NCBI RefSeq assembly: GCF_037975245.1
Contig: NC_092581.1
Coordinates: forward strand, 7,159,501-7,223,500
Direction of reading: 5' to 3'
Source of the DNA: Apostichopus japonicus
Lineage: Eukaryota > Echinodermata > Holothuroidea > Aspidochirotida > Stichopodidae
DNA length: 64,000 bases
Shown here piece by piece: positions 42,815 through 57,709 of the stretch; position 1 is the first letter of the stretch; each line of letters starts with the position of its first letter. The notes under the pieces were generated by a model. It saw nothing but the letters and a program-made list of their open reading frames with translations, was not told the DNA's origin and made no database searches. A program made the position numbers and the translations under genes.

Positions 42815-44002
42815 CGGTACGGAACATTCGATTGATCGGTACCGCACATTCGATTAATCGGTACGGAACATTCGATTGATCGGTACGGATCATTCGATTG
42901 ATCGGTACTACAAATTCGATTGATCGGTACCGTACATTCGATTGATCGGTACCGCACATTCGATTGATCGGTACGGAACATTCGATTAATCGGTAACGAA
43001 CATTCGATTGATCGGTACCGCACATTCGATTGATCGGTACGGAACATTCGTTTGATCGGTACGGGACATTCGATTGATCGGTACCGCACATTCGATTATT
43101 CAGTACGGAACATTCGATTGATCGGTTCGGCACATTCGATTGGTCGGTACCGCACATTCGATTGATCGGTACGGAACATTCGATTGATCGGTACGGAACA
43201 TTCGATTGATCGGTACGGAACATTCGATTGATCGGTACGAAACATTCGATTGATCGGTACGGAATATTCGTTTGATCGGTACTGCACATTCGATTGATCG
43301 GTACCGCATTTTCCATTGATCAGTGCCGCACATTCGATTAATCGGTAACGAACTTTCGATTGATCGGTACGGAACATTCGATTGATCAATACCGAACATT
43401 CGATTGATCGGTACCGCACATTCGATTGATCGGTACCGCACATTCGATTGATCGGTACGGAACATTCGATTGATCGGTACCGCACATTCGATTGATCGGT
43501 ACCGTACATTCGATTAATCGGTACCACACATTCGATTGATCGGTACGGAACATTCGATTGATCGGTACCGTACATTCGATTGATCGGTACGGAACATTCG
43601 ATTGATCGGTACCGTACATTCGATTGATCGGTACTGCACATTCGATTGATCGGTAAGTAACATTCGATTAATCGGTAACGAACATTCGATTGATCGGTAC
43701 CGCACATTGGATTGATCGCCACCGCACATTCGATTGATCGGTGGGGAACATTCGATTGATCGGTACGGAACATTCGATTGATCGGTACCGCACATTCGAT
43801 TGATCGGTACCGCACATTCGATTGATCGGTATCGTACATTCGATTAATCGGTACTACATATTCGATTGATCGGTACGGAACATTCGATTGATCGGTACCG
43901 TACATTCGATTCATCGGTACGGAACATTCGATTGATCGGTACGGAACATTCGATTGATCGGTACCGCACATTCGATTGATCGGAACCGCACATTCGATTG
44001 AT
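42815..44002. repeat. 54-monomer tandem duplication, copy 1
   Basis: This is the first copy of a 1,188-bp unit repeated at once downstream. The unit contains ATTATTCAG (43096), GCATTTTCC (43307), ATCAATACC (near 43386), CATTGGATTG with ATCGCCACC (near 43706) and a TCGGTATCG monomer (near 43830). The same tandem pair is found 13,707 bp away at 56522-58897, so it predates the large duplication. Confidence 0.88.
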
Positions 44003-45190
44003 CGGTACGGAACATTCGATTGATCGGTACCGCACATTCGATTGATCGGTACGGAACATTCGATTGATCGGTACGGATCATTCGATTGATCGGTACTACA
44101 AATTCGATTGATCGGTACCGTACATTCGATTGATCGGTACCGCACATTCGATTGATCGGTACGGAACATTCGATTAATCGGTAACGAACATTCGATTGAT
44201 CGGTACCGCACATTCGATTGATCGGTACGGAACATTCGTTTGATCGGTACGGGACATTCGATTGATCGGTACCGCACATTCGATTATTCAGTACGGAACA
44301 TTCGATTGATCGGTTCGGCACATTCGATTGGTCGGTACCGCACATTCGATTGATCGGTACGGAACATTCGATTGATCGGTACGGAACATTCGATTGATCG
44401 GTACGGAACATTCGATTGATCGGTACGAAACATTCGATTGATCGGTACGGAATATTCGTTTGATCGGTACTGCACATTCGATTGATCGGTACCGCATTTT
44501 CCATTGATCAGTGCCGCACATTCGATTAATCGGTAACGAACTTTCGATTGATCGGTACGGAACATTCGATTGATCAATACCGAACATTCGATTGATCGGT
44601 ACCGCACATTCGATTGATCGGTACCGCACATTCGATTGATCGGTACGGAACATTCGATTGATCGGTACCGCACATTCGATTGATCGGTACCGTACATTCG
44701 ATTAATCGGTACCACACATTCGATTGATCGGTACGGAACATTCGATTGATCGGTACCGTACATTCGATTGATCGGTACGGAACATTCGATTGATCGGTAC
44801 CGTACATTCGATTGATCGGTACTGCACATTCGATTGATCGGTAAGTAACATTCGATTAATCGGTAACGAACATTCGATTGATCGGTACCGCACATTGGAT
44901 TGATCGCCACCGCACATTCGATTGATCGGTGCGGAACATTCGATTGATCGGTACGGAACATTCGATTGATCGGTTCCGCACATTCGATTGATCGGTACCG
45001 CACATTCGATTGATCGGTATCGTACATTCGTTTAATCGGTACTACATATTCGATTGATCGGTACGGAACATTCGATTGATCGGTACCGTACATTCGATTC
45101 ATCGGTACGGAACATTCGATTGATCGGTACGGAACATTCGATTGATCGGTACCGCACATTCGATTGATCGGAACCGCACATTCGATTGAT
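44003..45190. repeat. 54-monomer tandem duplication, copy 2
   Basis: This is the second copy, with similarity to copy 1 continuing to about 45,217. It differs at a few bases: GGTGCGG (near 44930) where copy 1 has GGTGGGG, and GATCGGTTCCGC (near 44970) where copy 1 has GATCGGTACCGC. The same two differences separate the corresponding copies near 57.4 and 58.6 kb. Confidence 0.88.
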
Positions 45191-46762
45191 CGGTACGGAA
45201 CATTCGATTGATCGGTACTACACATTCGATTGATCGGTACCGTACATTCGATTGATCGGCACCGCACATTCGATTGATCGGTACGGAACATTCGATTGAT
45301 CGGTACGGAACATTCGATTGATCGGTACCGCACATTCGATTGATCGGTACGGATTATTCGATTGATCGGTACGGAACATTCGCTTGATCGGTACTACAAA
45401 TTCGATTGATCGGTACCGTACATTCGATTGATCGGTACCGCACATTCGATTGATCGGTACGGAACATTCGATTAATCGGTAACGAACATTCGATTGATCG
45501 GTACCGCACATTCGATTGATCGGTACGGAACATTCGTTTGATCGGTACGGGACATTCGATTGATCGGTACCGCACATTCGATTATTCAGTACGGAACATT
45601 CGATTGATCGGTACGTCACATTTGATTGGTCGGTACGGAACATTCGATTGATCGGTACGGAATATTCGTTTGATCGGTACTGCACATTCGATTGATCGGT
45701 ACGGAACATTCGATTGATCGGTACGGAACATTCGATTGATCGGTACGGAACATTCGATTGATCGGTACGGAACATTCGATTGATCAATACCGATGATTCG
45801 ATTGATCGGTACCGCTCATTCGATTGATCGGTATCGCACATTCGATTGATCGGTACGGAACATTCGATTGATCGGTACTACACATTCGATTGATCGGTAC
45901 CGTACATTCGATTAATCGGTACCACACATTCGTTTGATAGGTACGGAACATTCGATTGATCGGTACCGTACATTCGATTGATCGGTACGGAACATTCGAT
46001 TGATCGGTACCGCACATTTGATTGATCGGTACCGTACATTCGATTAATCAGTACCGCTCATTCGATTGATCGGTACGGAACATTCGATTGATCGGTACCG
46101 CTCATTCGATTGATCGGTACCGTACATTCCATTAATCGGTACGGAAAATTCGATTGATCGGTACGGAACATTCGATTGATCGGTACCGTACATTCGATTG
46201 ATCGGTACTGCACATTCGATTGATCGGTACGGAACATTCGATTAATCGGTAACGAACATTCGATTATTCAGTACGGAACATTCGATTGATCGGTACGGCA
46301 CATTCGATTGGTCGGTACGGAACATTCGATTGAACGGTACGGAATATTCCTTTGATCGGTACGGCACATTCGATTGATCGGTACTGAACATTTGATTAAT
46401 CGGTAACGAACATTCGATTGATCGGTACCGCATTTTCCATTGATCAGTGCCGCACATTCGATTAATCGGGAACGAACATTCGATTGATCGGTACCGCACA
46501 TTCGATTGATCGGTACGGAACATTCGATTGATCGGTACCGTACATTCGATTGATCGGTACGGAACATTCGATTGATCGGTACCGCACATTCGATTGATCG
46601 GTACGGAACATTCGATTGATCGGTACCGTACATTCGATTGATCGGTACGGAACATTCGATTGATCGGTACCGCACATTCGATTGATCGGTACCGTACATT
46701 CGATTAATCGGTACCAAACATTCGATTGATCGGTACGGAACATTCGATTGATCGGTACCGCT

Positions 46763-47616
46763 CATTCGATTGATCGGTACCGTACATTCGATTAATCGGT
46801 ACGGAAAATTCGATTGATCGGTACGGAACATTCGATTGATCGGTACCGTACATTCGATTGATCGGTACTGCACATTCGATTGATCGGTACGGAACATTCG
46901 ATTAATCGGTAACGAACATTCGATTGATCGGTACCGCACATTCGATTGATCGGCACCGCACATTCGATTGATCGGTACGGAACATTCGATTGATCGGTAC
47001 GGAACATTCGATTGATCGGTACGGAACATTCGATTGATCGGTACCGTACATTCGATAAATCGGTACCACATATTCGATTGATCGGTACCGTACATTCGAT
47101 TGATCGGTACGGAACATTTGATTGATCGGTACGGAACATTCGATTGATCGGTACCGCACATTCGATTGATCGGTACCGCACATTCGATTGATCGGTACGG
47201 AACATTCGATTGATCGGTACTACACATTCGATTGATCGGTACCGTACATTCGATTGATCGGCACCGCACATTCGATTGATCGGTACGGAACATTCGATTG
47301 ATCGGTACGGAACATTCGATTGATCGGTACCGCACATTCGATTGATCGGTACGGAACATTCGATTGATCGGTACGGAACATTCGATTGATCGGTACTACA
47401 AATTCGATTGATCGGTACCGTACATTCGATTGATCGGTACCGCACATTCGATTGATCGGTACGGAACATTCGATTAATCGGTAACGAACATTCGATTGAT
47501 CGGTACCGCACATTCGATTGATCGGTACGGAACATTCGTTTGATCGGTACGGGACATTCGATTGATCGGTACCGCACATTCGATTATTCAGTACGGAACA
47601 TTCGATTGATCGGTAC
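46763..47616. repeat. Macro-repeat J, copy 1 (80 to 83-monomer spacing)
   Basis: This 0.85-kb block is repeated 1,760 bp (80 monomers) downstream at 48523. It contains a TACGGAAAATTCG monomer at the left, CGATAAATCGG then TACCACATATTCG (near 47052), and ends at an ATTATTCAG phrase. A third relative lies at 50350. Part of this block (220 bp) is missing from the corresponding region near 60.85 kb. Confidence 0.85.
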
Positions 47617-48522
47617 CACATATTCGATTGATCGGTACCGTACATTCGATTGATCGGTACTGCACATTCGATTGATCGGTACCGTACATTCGATTAATCG
47701 GTAACGAACATTCGATTGATCGGTACCGCACATTCGATTGATCGGTACGGAACATTCGATTGATCGGTACGGAACATTCGATTGATCGGTACGGAACATT
47801 CGATTGATCGGTACGGAACATTCGATTGATCGGTACCGTACATTCGATTAATCGGTACCACATATTCGATTGATCGGTTCCGTACATTCGATTGATCGGT
47901 ACTGCACATTCGATTGATCGGTACCGTACATTCGATTAATCGGTAACGAACATTCGATTGATCGGTACCGCACATTCGATTGATCGCCACCGCACATTCG
48001 ATTGATCGGTGCGGAACATTCGATTGATCGGTACGGAACATTCGATTGATCGGTACCGCACATTCGATTGATCGGTACCGCACATTCGATTGATCGGTAC
48101 CGTACATTCGATTAATCGGTACGGAACATTCGATTGATCGGTACGGAACATTCGATTGATCGGTACCGTACAGTCGATTGATCGGTACGGAACATTCGAT
48201 TGATCGGTACGGAACATTCGTTTGATCGGTACCGCACATTCGATTGATCGGTACCGTACATTCGATTGATCGGCACCGCACATTCGATTGATCGGTACGG
48301 AACATTCGATTGATCGGTACGGAACATTCGATTGATCGGTACCGCACATTCGATTGATCGGTACGGAACATTCGATTGATCGGTACGGAACATTCGATTG
48401 ATCGGTACGGAACATTCGATTGATCGGTACCGTACATTCGATTGATCGGTACCGCACATTCGATTGATCGGTACCGCACATTCGATTGATCGGTACGGAA
48501 CATTCGATTGATCGGTACGGAA

Positions 48523-49685
48523 CATTCGATTGATCGGTACCGTACATTCGATTAATCGGTACGGAAAATTCGATTGATCGGTACGGAACATTCGATTGAT
48601 CGGTACCGTACATTCGATTGATCGGTACTGCACATTCGATTGATCGGTACGGAACATTCGATTAATCGGTAACGAACATTCGATTGATCGGTACCGCACA
48701 TTCGATTGATCGGCACCGCACATTCGATTGATCGGTACGGAACATTCGATTGATCGGTACGGAACATTCGATTGATCGGTACGGAACATTCGATTGATCG
48801 GTACCGTACATTCGATAAATCGGTACCACATATTCGATTGATCGGTACCGTACATTCGATTGATCGGTACGGAACATTTGATTGATCGGTACGGAACATT
48901 CGATTGATCGGTACCGCACATTCGATTGATCGGTACCGCACATTCGATTGATCGGTACGGAACATTCGATTGATCGGTACTACACATTCGATTGATCGGT
49001 ACCGTACATTCGATTGATCGGCACCGCACATTCGATTGATCGGTACGGAACATTCGATTGATCGGTACGGAACATTCGATTGATCGGTACCGCACATTCG
49101 ATTGATCGGTACGGAACATTCGATTGATCGGTACGGAACATTCGATTGATCGGTACTACAAATTCGATTGATCGGTACCGTACATTCGATTGATCGGTAC
49201 GGCACATTCGATTGATCGGTACGGAACATTCGATTAATCGGTAACGAACATTCGATTGATCGGTACCGCACATTCGATTGATCGGTACGGAACATTCGTT
49301 TGATCGGTACGGGACATTCGATTGATCGGTACCGCACATTCGATTATTCAGTACGGAACATTCGATTGATCGGTACGGCACATTCGATTGGTCGGTACCG
49401 CACATTCGATTGATCGGTACGGAACATTCAATTGATCGGTACGGAACATTCGATTGATCGGTACGGAACATTCGATTGATCGGTACGGAACATTCGATTG
49501 ATCGGTACCGTACATTCGATTAATCGGTACCACATATTCGATTGATCGGTACCGTACATTCGATTGATCGGTACTGCACATTCGATTGATCGGTACCGTA
49601 CATTCGATTAATCGGTAACGAACATTCGATTGATCGGTACCGCACATTCGATTGATCGGTACGGAACATTCGATTGATCGGTACG
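48523..49685. repeat. Macro-repeat J, copy 2
   Basis: The left 0.85 kb matches 46763-47616. The whole 1.16 kb matches 50350-51511 at an offset of 1,827 bp, which is 83 monomers plus the 1-bp insertion at 50,304. It keeps CGATAAATCGG (near 48812), which copy 3 has as CGATTAATCGG. Confidence 0.85.
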
Positions 49686-50112
49686 GAACATTCGATTGAT
49701 CGGTACGGAACATTCGATTGATCGGTACGGAACATTCGATTGATCGGTACCGTACATTCGATTAATCGGTACCACATATTCGATTGATCGGTTCCGTACA
49801 TTCGATTGATCGGTACTGCACATTCGATTGATCGGTACCGTACATTCGATTAATCGGTAACGAACATTCGATTGATCGGTACCGCACATTCGATTGATCG
49901 CCACCGCACATTCGATTGATCGGTGCGGAACATTCGATTGATCGGTACGGAACATTCGATTGATCGGTACCGCACATTCGATTGATCGGTACCGCACATT
50001 CGATTGATCGGTACCGTACATTCGATTAATCGGTACTACACATTCGATTGATCGGTACGGAACATTCGATTGATCGGTACCGTACATTCGATTGATCGGT
50101 ACGGAACATTCG
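49345..50112. repeat. Macro-repeat K, copy 1 (matches 51876-52643)
   Basis: This 0.77-kb block, starting at an ATTATTCAG phrase, recurs at an offset of 2,531 bp (115 monomers plus one base). A further relative with the GATCGGTTCCGTAC and ATCGCCACC monomers lies near 47.85 kb. A private CGAATGATCGG monomer is found near 50111. Confidence 0.82.
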
Positions 50113-50303
50113 AATGATCGGTACGGAACATTCGTTTGATCGGTACCGCACATTCGATTGATCGATACCGTACATTCGATTGATCGGTACGGAACATTCG
50201 ATTGATCGGTACGGAACATTCGATTGATCGGTACGGAACATTCGATTGATCGGTACCGTACATTCGATTGATCGGTACCGCACATTCGATTGATCGGTAC
50301 CGC

Positions 50304-50305
50304 AA
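50304..50305. other. 1-bp register slip (+A), copy 1
   Basis: TACCGCACATTCG reads TACCGCAACATTCG. The GATCGG start moves from 0 to 1 modulo 22. The same event lies 11,287 bp downstream at 61,591. Confidence 0.95.
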
Positions 50306-50349
50306 CATTCGATTGATCGGTACGGAACATTCGATTGATCGGTACGGAA

Positions 50350-51511
50350 CATTCGATTGATCGGTACCGTACATTCGATTAATCGGTACGGAAAATTCGA
50401 TTGATCGGTACGGAACATTCGATTGATCGGTACCGTACATTCGATTGATCGGTACTGCACATTCGATTGATCGGTACGGAACATTCGATTAATCGGTAAC
50501 GAACATTCGATTGATCGGTACCGCACATTCGATTGATCGGCACCGCACATTCGATTGATCGGTACGGAACATTCGATTGATCGGTACGGAACATTCGATT
50601 GATCGGTACGGAACATTCGATTGATCGGTACCGTACATTCGATTAATCGGTACCACATATTCGATTGATCGGTACCGTACATTCGATTGATCGGTACGGA
50701 ACATTTGATTGATCGGTACGGAACATTCGATTGATCGGTACCGCACATTCGATTGATCGGTACCGCACATTCGATTGATCGGTACGGAACATTCGATTGA
50801 TCGGTACTACACATTCGATTGATCGGTACCGTACATTCGATTGATCGGCACCGCACATTCGATTGATCGGTACGGAACATTCGATTGATCGGTACGGAAC
50901 ATTCGATTGATCGGTACCGCACATTCGATTGATCGGTACGGAACATTCGATTGATCGGTACGGAACATTCGATTGATCGGTACTACAAATTCGATTGATC
51001 GGTACCGTACATTCGATTGATCGGTACCGCACATTCGATTGATCGGTACGGAACATTCGATTAATCGGTAACGAACATTCGATTGATCGGTACCGCACAT
51101 TCGATTGATCGGTACGGAACATTCGTTTGATCGGTACGGGACATTCGATTGATCGGTACCGCACATTCGATTATTCAGTACGGAACATTCGATTGATCGG
51201 TACGGCACATTCGATTGGTCGGTACCGCACATTCGATTGATCGGTACGGAACATTCAATTGATCGGTACGGAACATTCGATTGATCGGTACGGAACATTC
51301 GATTGATCGGTACGGAACATTCGATTGATCGGTACCGTACATTCGATTAATCGGTACCACATATTCGATTGATCGGTACCGTACATTCGATTGATCGGTA
51401 CTGCACATTCGATTGATCGGTACCGTACATTCGATTAATCGGTAACGAACATTCGATTGATCGGTACCGCACATTCGATTGATCGGTACGGAACATTCGA
51501 TTGATCGGTAC
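50350..51511. repeat. Macro-repeat J, copy 3
   Basis: This is the third copy of the macro-repeat, matching 48523-49685. It ends where TACTACAC (51508) meets TACGGAAC in copy 2. It is also duplicated 11,287 bp downstream at about 61.64-62.80 kb as part of the large duplication. Confidence 0.85.
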
Positions 51512-51875
51512 TACACATTCGATTGATCGGTACCGTACATTCGATTGATCGGCACCGCACATTCGATTGATCGGTACGGAACATTCGATTGATCGGTACG
51601 GAACATTCGATTGATCGGTACCGCACATTCGATTGATCGGTACGGAACATTCGATTGATCGGTACCGCACATTCGATTGATCGGTACGGAACATTCGATT
51701 GATCGGTACGGAACATTCGATTGATCGGTACCGCACATTCGATTGATCGGTACGGAACATTCGATTAATCGGTAACTAACATTCGATTGATCGGTACCGC
51801 ACATTCGATTGATCGGTACGGAACATTCGTTTGATCGGTACGGGACATTCGATTGATCGGTACCGCACATTCGAT

Positions 51876-52643
51876 TATTCAGTACGGAACATTCGATTGA
51901 TCGGTACGGCACATTCGATTGGTCGGTACCGCACATTCGATTGATCGGTACGGAACATTCAATTGATCGGTACGGAACATTCGATTGATCGGTACGGAAC
52001 ATTCGATTGATCGGTACGGAACATTCGATTGATCGGTACCGTACATTCGATTAATCGGTACCACATATTCGATTGATCGGTACCGTACATTCGATTGATC
52101 GGTACTGCACATTCGATTGATCGGTACCGTACATTCGATTAATCGGTAACGAACATTCGATTGATCGGTACCGCACATTCGATTGATCGGTACGGAACAT
52201 TCGATTGATCGGTACGGAACATTCGATTGATCGGTACGGAACATTCGATTGATCGGTACGGAACATTCGATTGATCGGTACCGTACATTCGATTAATCGG
52301 TACCACATATTCGATTGATCGGTTCCGTACATTCGATTGATCGGTACTGCACATTCGATTGATCGGTACCGTACATTCGATTAATCGGTAACGAACATTC
52401 GATTGATCGGTACCGCACATTCGATTGATCGCCACCGCACATTCGATTGATCGGTGCGGAACATTCGATTGATCGGTACGGAACATTCGATTGATCGGTA
52501 CCGCACATTCGATTGATCGGTACCGCACATTCGATTGATCGGTACCGTACATTCGATTAATCGGTACTACACATTCGATTGATCGGTACGGAACATTCGA
52601 TTGATCGGTACCGTACATTCGATTGATCGGTACGGAACATTCG
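51876..52643. repeat. Macro-repeat K, copy 2 (matches 49345-50112)
   Basis: This is the partner of 49345-50112. It contains GATCGGTTCCGTAC near 52319 and ATCGCCACC near 52430. It is duplicated once more at 63.16-63.93 kb within the large duplication. Confidence 0.82.
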
Positions 52644-53218
52644 ATTGATCGGTACAGAACATTCGTTTGATCGGTACCGCACATTCGATTGATCGGTACC
52701 GTACATTCGATTGATCGGCACCGCACATTCGATTGATCGGTACGGAACATTCGATTTATCGGTACGGAACATTCGATTGATCGGTACCGCACATTCGATT
52801 GATCGGTACCGCACATTCGATTGATCGGTACGGAACATTCGATTGATCGGTACGGAACATTCGATTGATCGGTACCGTACATTCGATTGATCGGTACCGC
52901 ACATTCGATTGATCGGTACCGCACATTCGATTGATCGGTACGGAACATTCGATTGATCGGTACCGTACATTCGATTGATCGGTACGGAACATTCGATTGA
53001 TCGGTACCGCACATTCGATTGATCGGTACCGTACATTCGATTAATCGGTACCAAACATTCGATTGATCGGTACGGAACATTCGATTGATCGGTACCGTAC
53101 ATTCGATTAATCGGTACGGAAAATTCGATTGATCGGTACGGAACATTCGATTGATCGGTACCGTACATTCGATTGATCGGTACTGCACATTCGATTGATC
53201 GGTACGGAACATTCGATT

Positions 53219-53240
53219 GAGCGGTTCCCCACATTCGATT
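53219..53240. repeat. Highly diverged single monomer
   Basis: This monomer reads GAGCGGTTCCCC then ACATTCGATT. It has lost the GATC and GTAC of the consensus and contains a run of four C. I find no second copy in the window. It sits about 10 bases from the left boundary of the block shared with 297-1442, so it marks a seam between two regions of the array. Confidence 0.8.
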
Positions 53241-53250
53241 GATCGGTAAG

Positions 53251-54396
53251 GAACATTCGATTGATCGGTACCGTACATTCGATTAATCGGTACCACATAT
53301 TCGATTGATCGGTACCGTACATTCGATTGATCGGTACTGCACATTCGATTGATCGGTACGGAACATTCGATTGATCGGTACTACAAATTCGATTGATCGG
53401 TACCGTACATTCGATTGATCGGTACCGCACATTAGATTGATCGGTACGGAACATTCGATTAATCGGTAACGAACATTCGATTGATCGGTACCGCACATTC
53501 GATTGATCGGTACGGAACATTCGTTTGATCGGTACGGGACATTCGATTGATCGGTACCGCACATTCGATTATTCAGTACGGAACATTCGATTGATCGGTA
53601 CGGCACATTCGATTGGTCGGTACGGAACATTCGATTGATCGGTACGGAATATTCGTTTGATCGGTACTGCACATTCGATTGATCGGTACGGAACATTCGA
53701 TTGATCGGTACGGAACATTCGATTGATCGGTACGGAACATTCGATTGATCGGTACGGAACATTCGATTGGTCGGTACGGAATATTCGATTGATCGGTACC
53801 GCATTTTCCATTGATCAGTGCCGCACATTCGATTAATCGGTAACGAACTTTCGATTGATCGGTACGGAACATTCGATTGATCAATACCGAACATTCGATT
53901 GATCGGTACCGCACATTCGATTGATCGGTACCGCACATTCGATTGATCGGTACGGAACATTCGATTGATCGTTACCGCACATTCGATTGATCGGTACCGT
54001 ACATTCGATTAATCGGTACCACACATTCGATTGATCGGTACGGAACATTCGATTGATCGGTACCGTACATTCGATTGATCGGTACCGCACATTCGATTGA
54101 TCAGTACGGAACATTCGATTAATCGGGAACGAACATTCGATTGATCCTTACGGAACATTCGATTGATCGGTACCGTACATTCGATTGATCGGTACGGAAC
54201 ATTCGATTGATCGGTACCGCACATTCCATTGATCGGTACGGAACATTCGATTGATCGGTACCGCACATTCGATTGATCGGTACGGAACATTCGATTGATC
54301 GGTACCGCACATTCGATTGATCGGTACCGTACATTCGATTAATCGGTACCAAACATTCGATTGATCGGTACGGAACATTCGATTGATCGGTACCGC
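53251..54396. repeat. Block A, copy 2 (matches 297-1442)
   Basis: This is the partner of 297-1442 at an offset of 2,407 monomers. Just upstream lies a highly unusual monomer (53219-53240, GAGCGGTTCCCC), and the block contains a one-off GATCCTTACGG monomer near 54147. It separates the 41.5-53 kb region from its duplicated copy that begins near 55.19 kb. Confidence 0.85.
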
Positions 54397-56521
54397 TCAT
54401 TCGATTGATCGGTACCGTACATTCGATTAATCGGTACGGAAAATTCGATTGATCGGTACGGAACATTCGATTGATCGGTACCGTACATTCGATTGATCGG
54501 TACTGCACATTCGATTGATCGGTACGGAACATTCGATTAATCGGTAACGAACATTCGATTGATCGGTACCGCACATTCGATTGAACGGAACCGCACATTC
54601 GATTGATCGGTACGGAACATTCGATTGATCGGTACGGAACATTCGATTGATCGGTACCGCACATTCGATTGATCGGTACGGAACATTCGATTGATCGGTA
54701 CCGTACATTCGATTGATCGGTACTACACATTCGATTGATCGGTACAGAACATTCGATTGATCGGCACCGCACATTCGATTGATCGGTACGGAACATTCGA
54801 TTGATCGGTACCGTACATTCGATTGATCGGTACCGCACATTCGATTGATCGGTACGGAACATTCGATTAATCGGTAACGAACATTCGATTGATCGGTACC
54901 GCACATTCGATTGATCGGTACGGAACATTCGTTTGATCGGTACGGGACATTCGATTGATCGGTACCGCACATTCGATTATTCAGTACGGAACATTCGATT
55001 GATCGGTACGGCACATTCGATTGGTCGGTACCGCACATTCGATTGATCGGTACGGAACATTCGATTGATCGGTACGGAACATTCGATTGATCGGTACTAC
55101 AAATTCGATTGATCGGTACCGTACATTCGATTGATCGAAACCGCACATTCGATTGATCGGTACGGAACATTCGATTAATCGGTAACGAACATTCGATTGA
55201 TCGGTACCGCACATTCGATTGATCGGTACGGAACATTCGATTGATCGGTACCGTACATTCGATTGATCGGTAAGGAACATTCGATTGATCGGTACCGCAC
55301 ATTCGATTGATCGGTACGGAACATTCGATTGATCGGTACCGTACATTCGATTGATCGGTACGGAACATTCGATTGATCGGTACCGCACATTCGATTGATC
55401 GGTACCGTACATTCGATTAATCGGTACCAAACATTCGATTGATCGGTACGGAACATTCGATTGATCGGTACCGCTCATTCGATTGATCGGTACCGTACAT
55501 TCGATTAATCGGTACGGAAAATTCGATTGATCGGTACGGAACATTCGATTGATCGGTACCGTACATTCGATTGATCGGTACTGCACATTCGATTGATCGG
55601 TACGGAACATTCGATTAATCGGTAACGAACATTCGATTGATCGGTACCGCACATTCGATTGATCGGCACAGCACATTCGATTGATCGGTACGGAACATTC
55701 GATTGATCGGTACGGAACATTCGATTGATCGGTACGGAACATTCGATTGATCGGTACCGTACATTCGATAAATCGGTACCATATATTCGATTGATCGGTA
55801 CCGTACATTCGATTGATCGGTACGGAAGATTTGATTGATCGGTACGGAACATTCGATTGATCGGTACCGCACATTCGATTGATCGGTACCGCACATTCGA
55901 TTGATCGGTACGGAACATTCGATTGATCGGTACTACACATTCGATTGATCGGTACCGTACATTCGATTGATGGGCACCGCACATTCGATTGATCGGTACG
56001 GAACATTCGATTGATCGGTACGGAACATTCGATTGATCGGTAACGAACATTCGATTGATCGGTACGGAACATTCGATTGATCGGTACGGAACATTCGATT
56101 GATCGGTACTACAAATTCGATTGATCGGTACCGTACATTCGATTGATCGGTACCGCACATTCGATTGATCGGTACGGAACATTCGATTAATCGGTAACGA
56201 ACATTCGATTGATCGGTACCGCACATTCGATTGATCGGTACGGAACATTCGTTTGATCGGTACGGGACATTCGATTGATCGGTACCGCACATTCGATTAT
56301 TCAGTACGGAACATTCGATTGATCGGTACGGCACATTCGATTGGTCGGTACCGCACATTCGATTGATCGGTACGGAACATTCAATTGATCGGTACGGAAC
56401 ATTCGATTGATCGGTACGGAACATTCGATTGATCGGTACGGAACATTCGATTGATCGGTACCGTACATTCGATTGATCGGCACCGCACATTCAATTGATC
56501 GGTACGGAACATTCGATTGAT

Positions 56522-57709
56522 CGGTACGGAACATTCGATTGATTGGTACCGCACATTCGATTAATCGGTACGGAACATTCGATTGATCGGTACGGATCAT
56601 TCGATTGATCGGTACTACAAATTCGATTGATCGGTACCGTACATTCGATTGATCGGTACCGCACATTCGATTGATCGGTACGGAACATTCGATTAATCGG
56701 TAACGAACATTCGATTGATCGGTACCGCACATTCGATTGATCGGTACGGAACATTCGTTTGATCGGTACGGGACATTCGATTGATCGGTACCGCACATTC
56801 GATTATTCAGTACGGAACATTCGATTGATCGGTTCGGCACATTCGATTGGTCGGTACCGCACATTCGATTGATCGGTACGGAACATTCGATTGATCGGTA
56901 CGGAACATTCGATTGATCGGTACGGAACATTCGATTGATCGGTACGAAACATTCGATTGATCGGTACGGAATATTCGTTTGATCGGTACTGCACATTCGA
57001 TTGATCGGTACCGCATTTTCCATTGATCAGTGCCGCACATTCGATTAATCGGTAACGAACTTTCGATTGATCGGTACGGAACATTCGATTGATCAATACC
57101 GAACATTCGATTGATCGGTACCGCACATTCGATTGATCGGTACCGCACATTCGATTGATCGGTACGGAACATTCGATTGATCGGTACCGCACATTCGATT
57201 GATCGGTACCGTACATTCGATTAATCGGTACCACACATTCGATTGATCGGTACGGAACATTCGATTGATCGGTACCGTACATTCGATTGATCGGTACGGA
57301 ACATTCGATTGATCGGTACCGTACATTCGATTGATCGGTACTGCACATTCGATTGATCGGTAAGTAATATTCGATTAATCGGTAACGAACATTCGATTGA
57401 TCGGTACCGCACATTGGATTGATCGCCACCGCACATTCGATTGATCGGTGGGGAACATTCGATTGATCGGTACGGAACATTCGATTGATCGGTACCGCAC
57501 ATTCGATTGATCGGTACCGCACATTCGATTGATCGGTATCGTACATTCGATTAATCGGTACTACATATTCGATTGATCGGTACGGAACATTCGATTGATC
57601 GGTACCGTACATTCGATTCATCGGTACGGAACATTCGATTGATCGGTACGGAACATTCGATTGATCGGTACCGCACATTCGATTGATCGGAACCGCACAT
57701 TCGATTGAT
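56522..57709. repeat. 54-monomer tandem duplication, distal copy 1
   Basis: This is the counterpart of 42815-44002 inside the large duplication, including the diagnostic GGTGGGGAAC near 57449. A private GATTGGTACC monomer lies near 56541 and a GGTAAGTAATATTCG monomer near 57361. Confidence 0.85.

Larger units (their letters stand above)
41548..52713. repeat. Large segmental duplication I, copy 1 (matches 55189-64000)
   Basis: This 11.2-kb region is the longer version of the sequence at 55189-64000. The offset is 13,641 bp (41.55-42.16 kb), then 13,707 bp (42.2-47.1 kb), then 13,487 bp (47.35-48.06 kb), then 11,287 bp (50.22-52.71 kb). The steps correspond to 3 monomers missing here near 42,180, and 10 and 100 monomers missing from the other copy. 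Shared markers include GGTGGGGAAC (43741 and 57449), GGCACAGCAC (42025 and 55666), TCATCGGTACGG (near 43913 and 57618), CATTCGCTTG (45380 and 59087) and the 1-bp insertion at 50,304. Confidence 0.9.
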
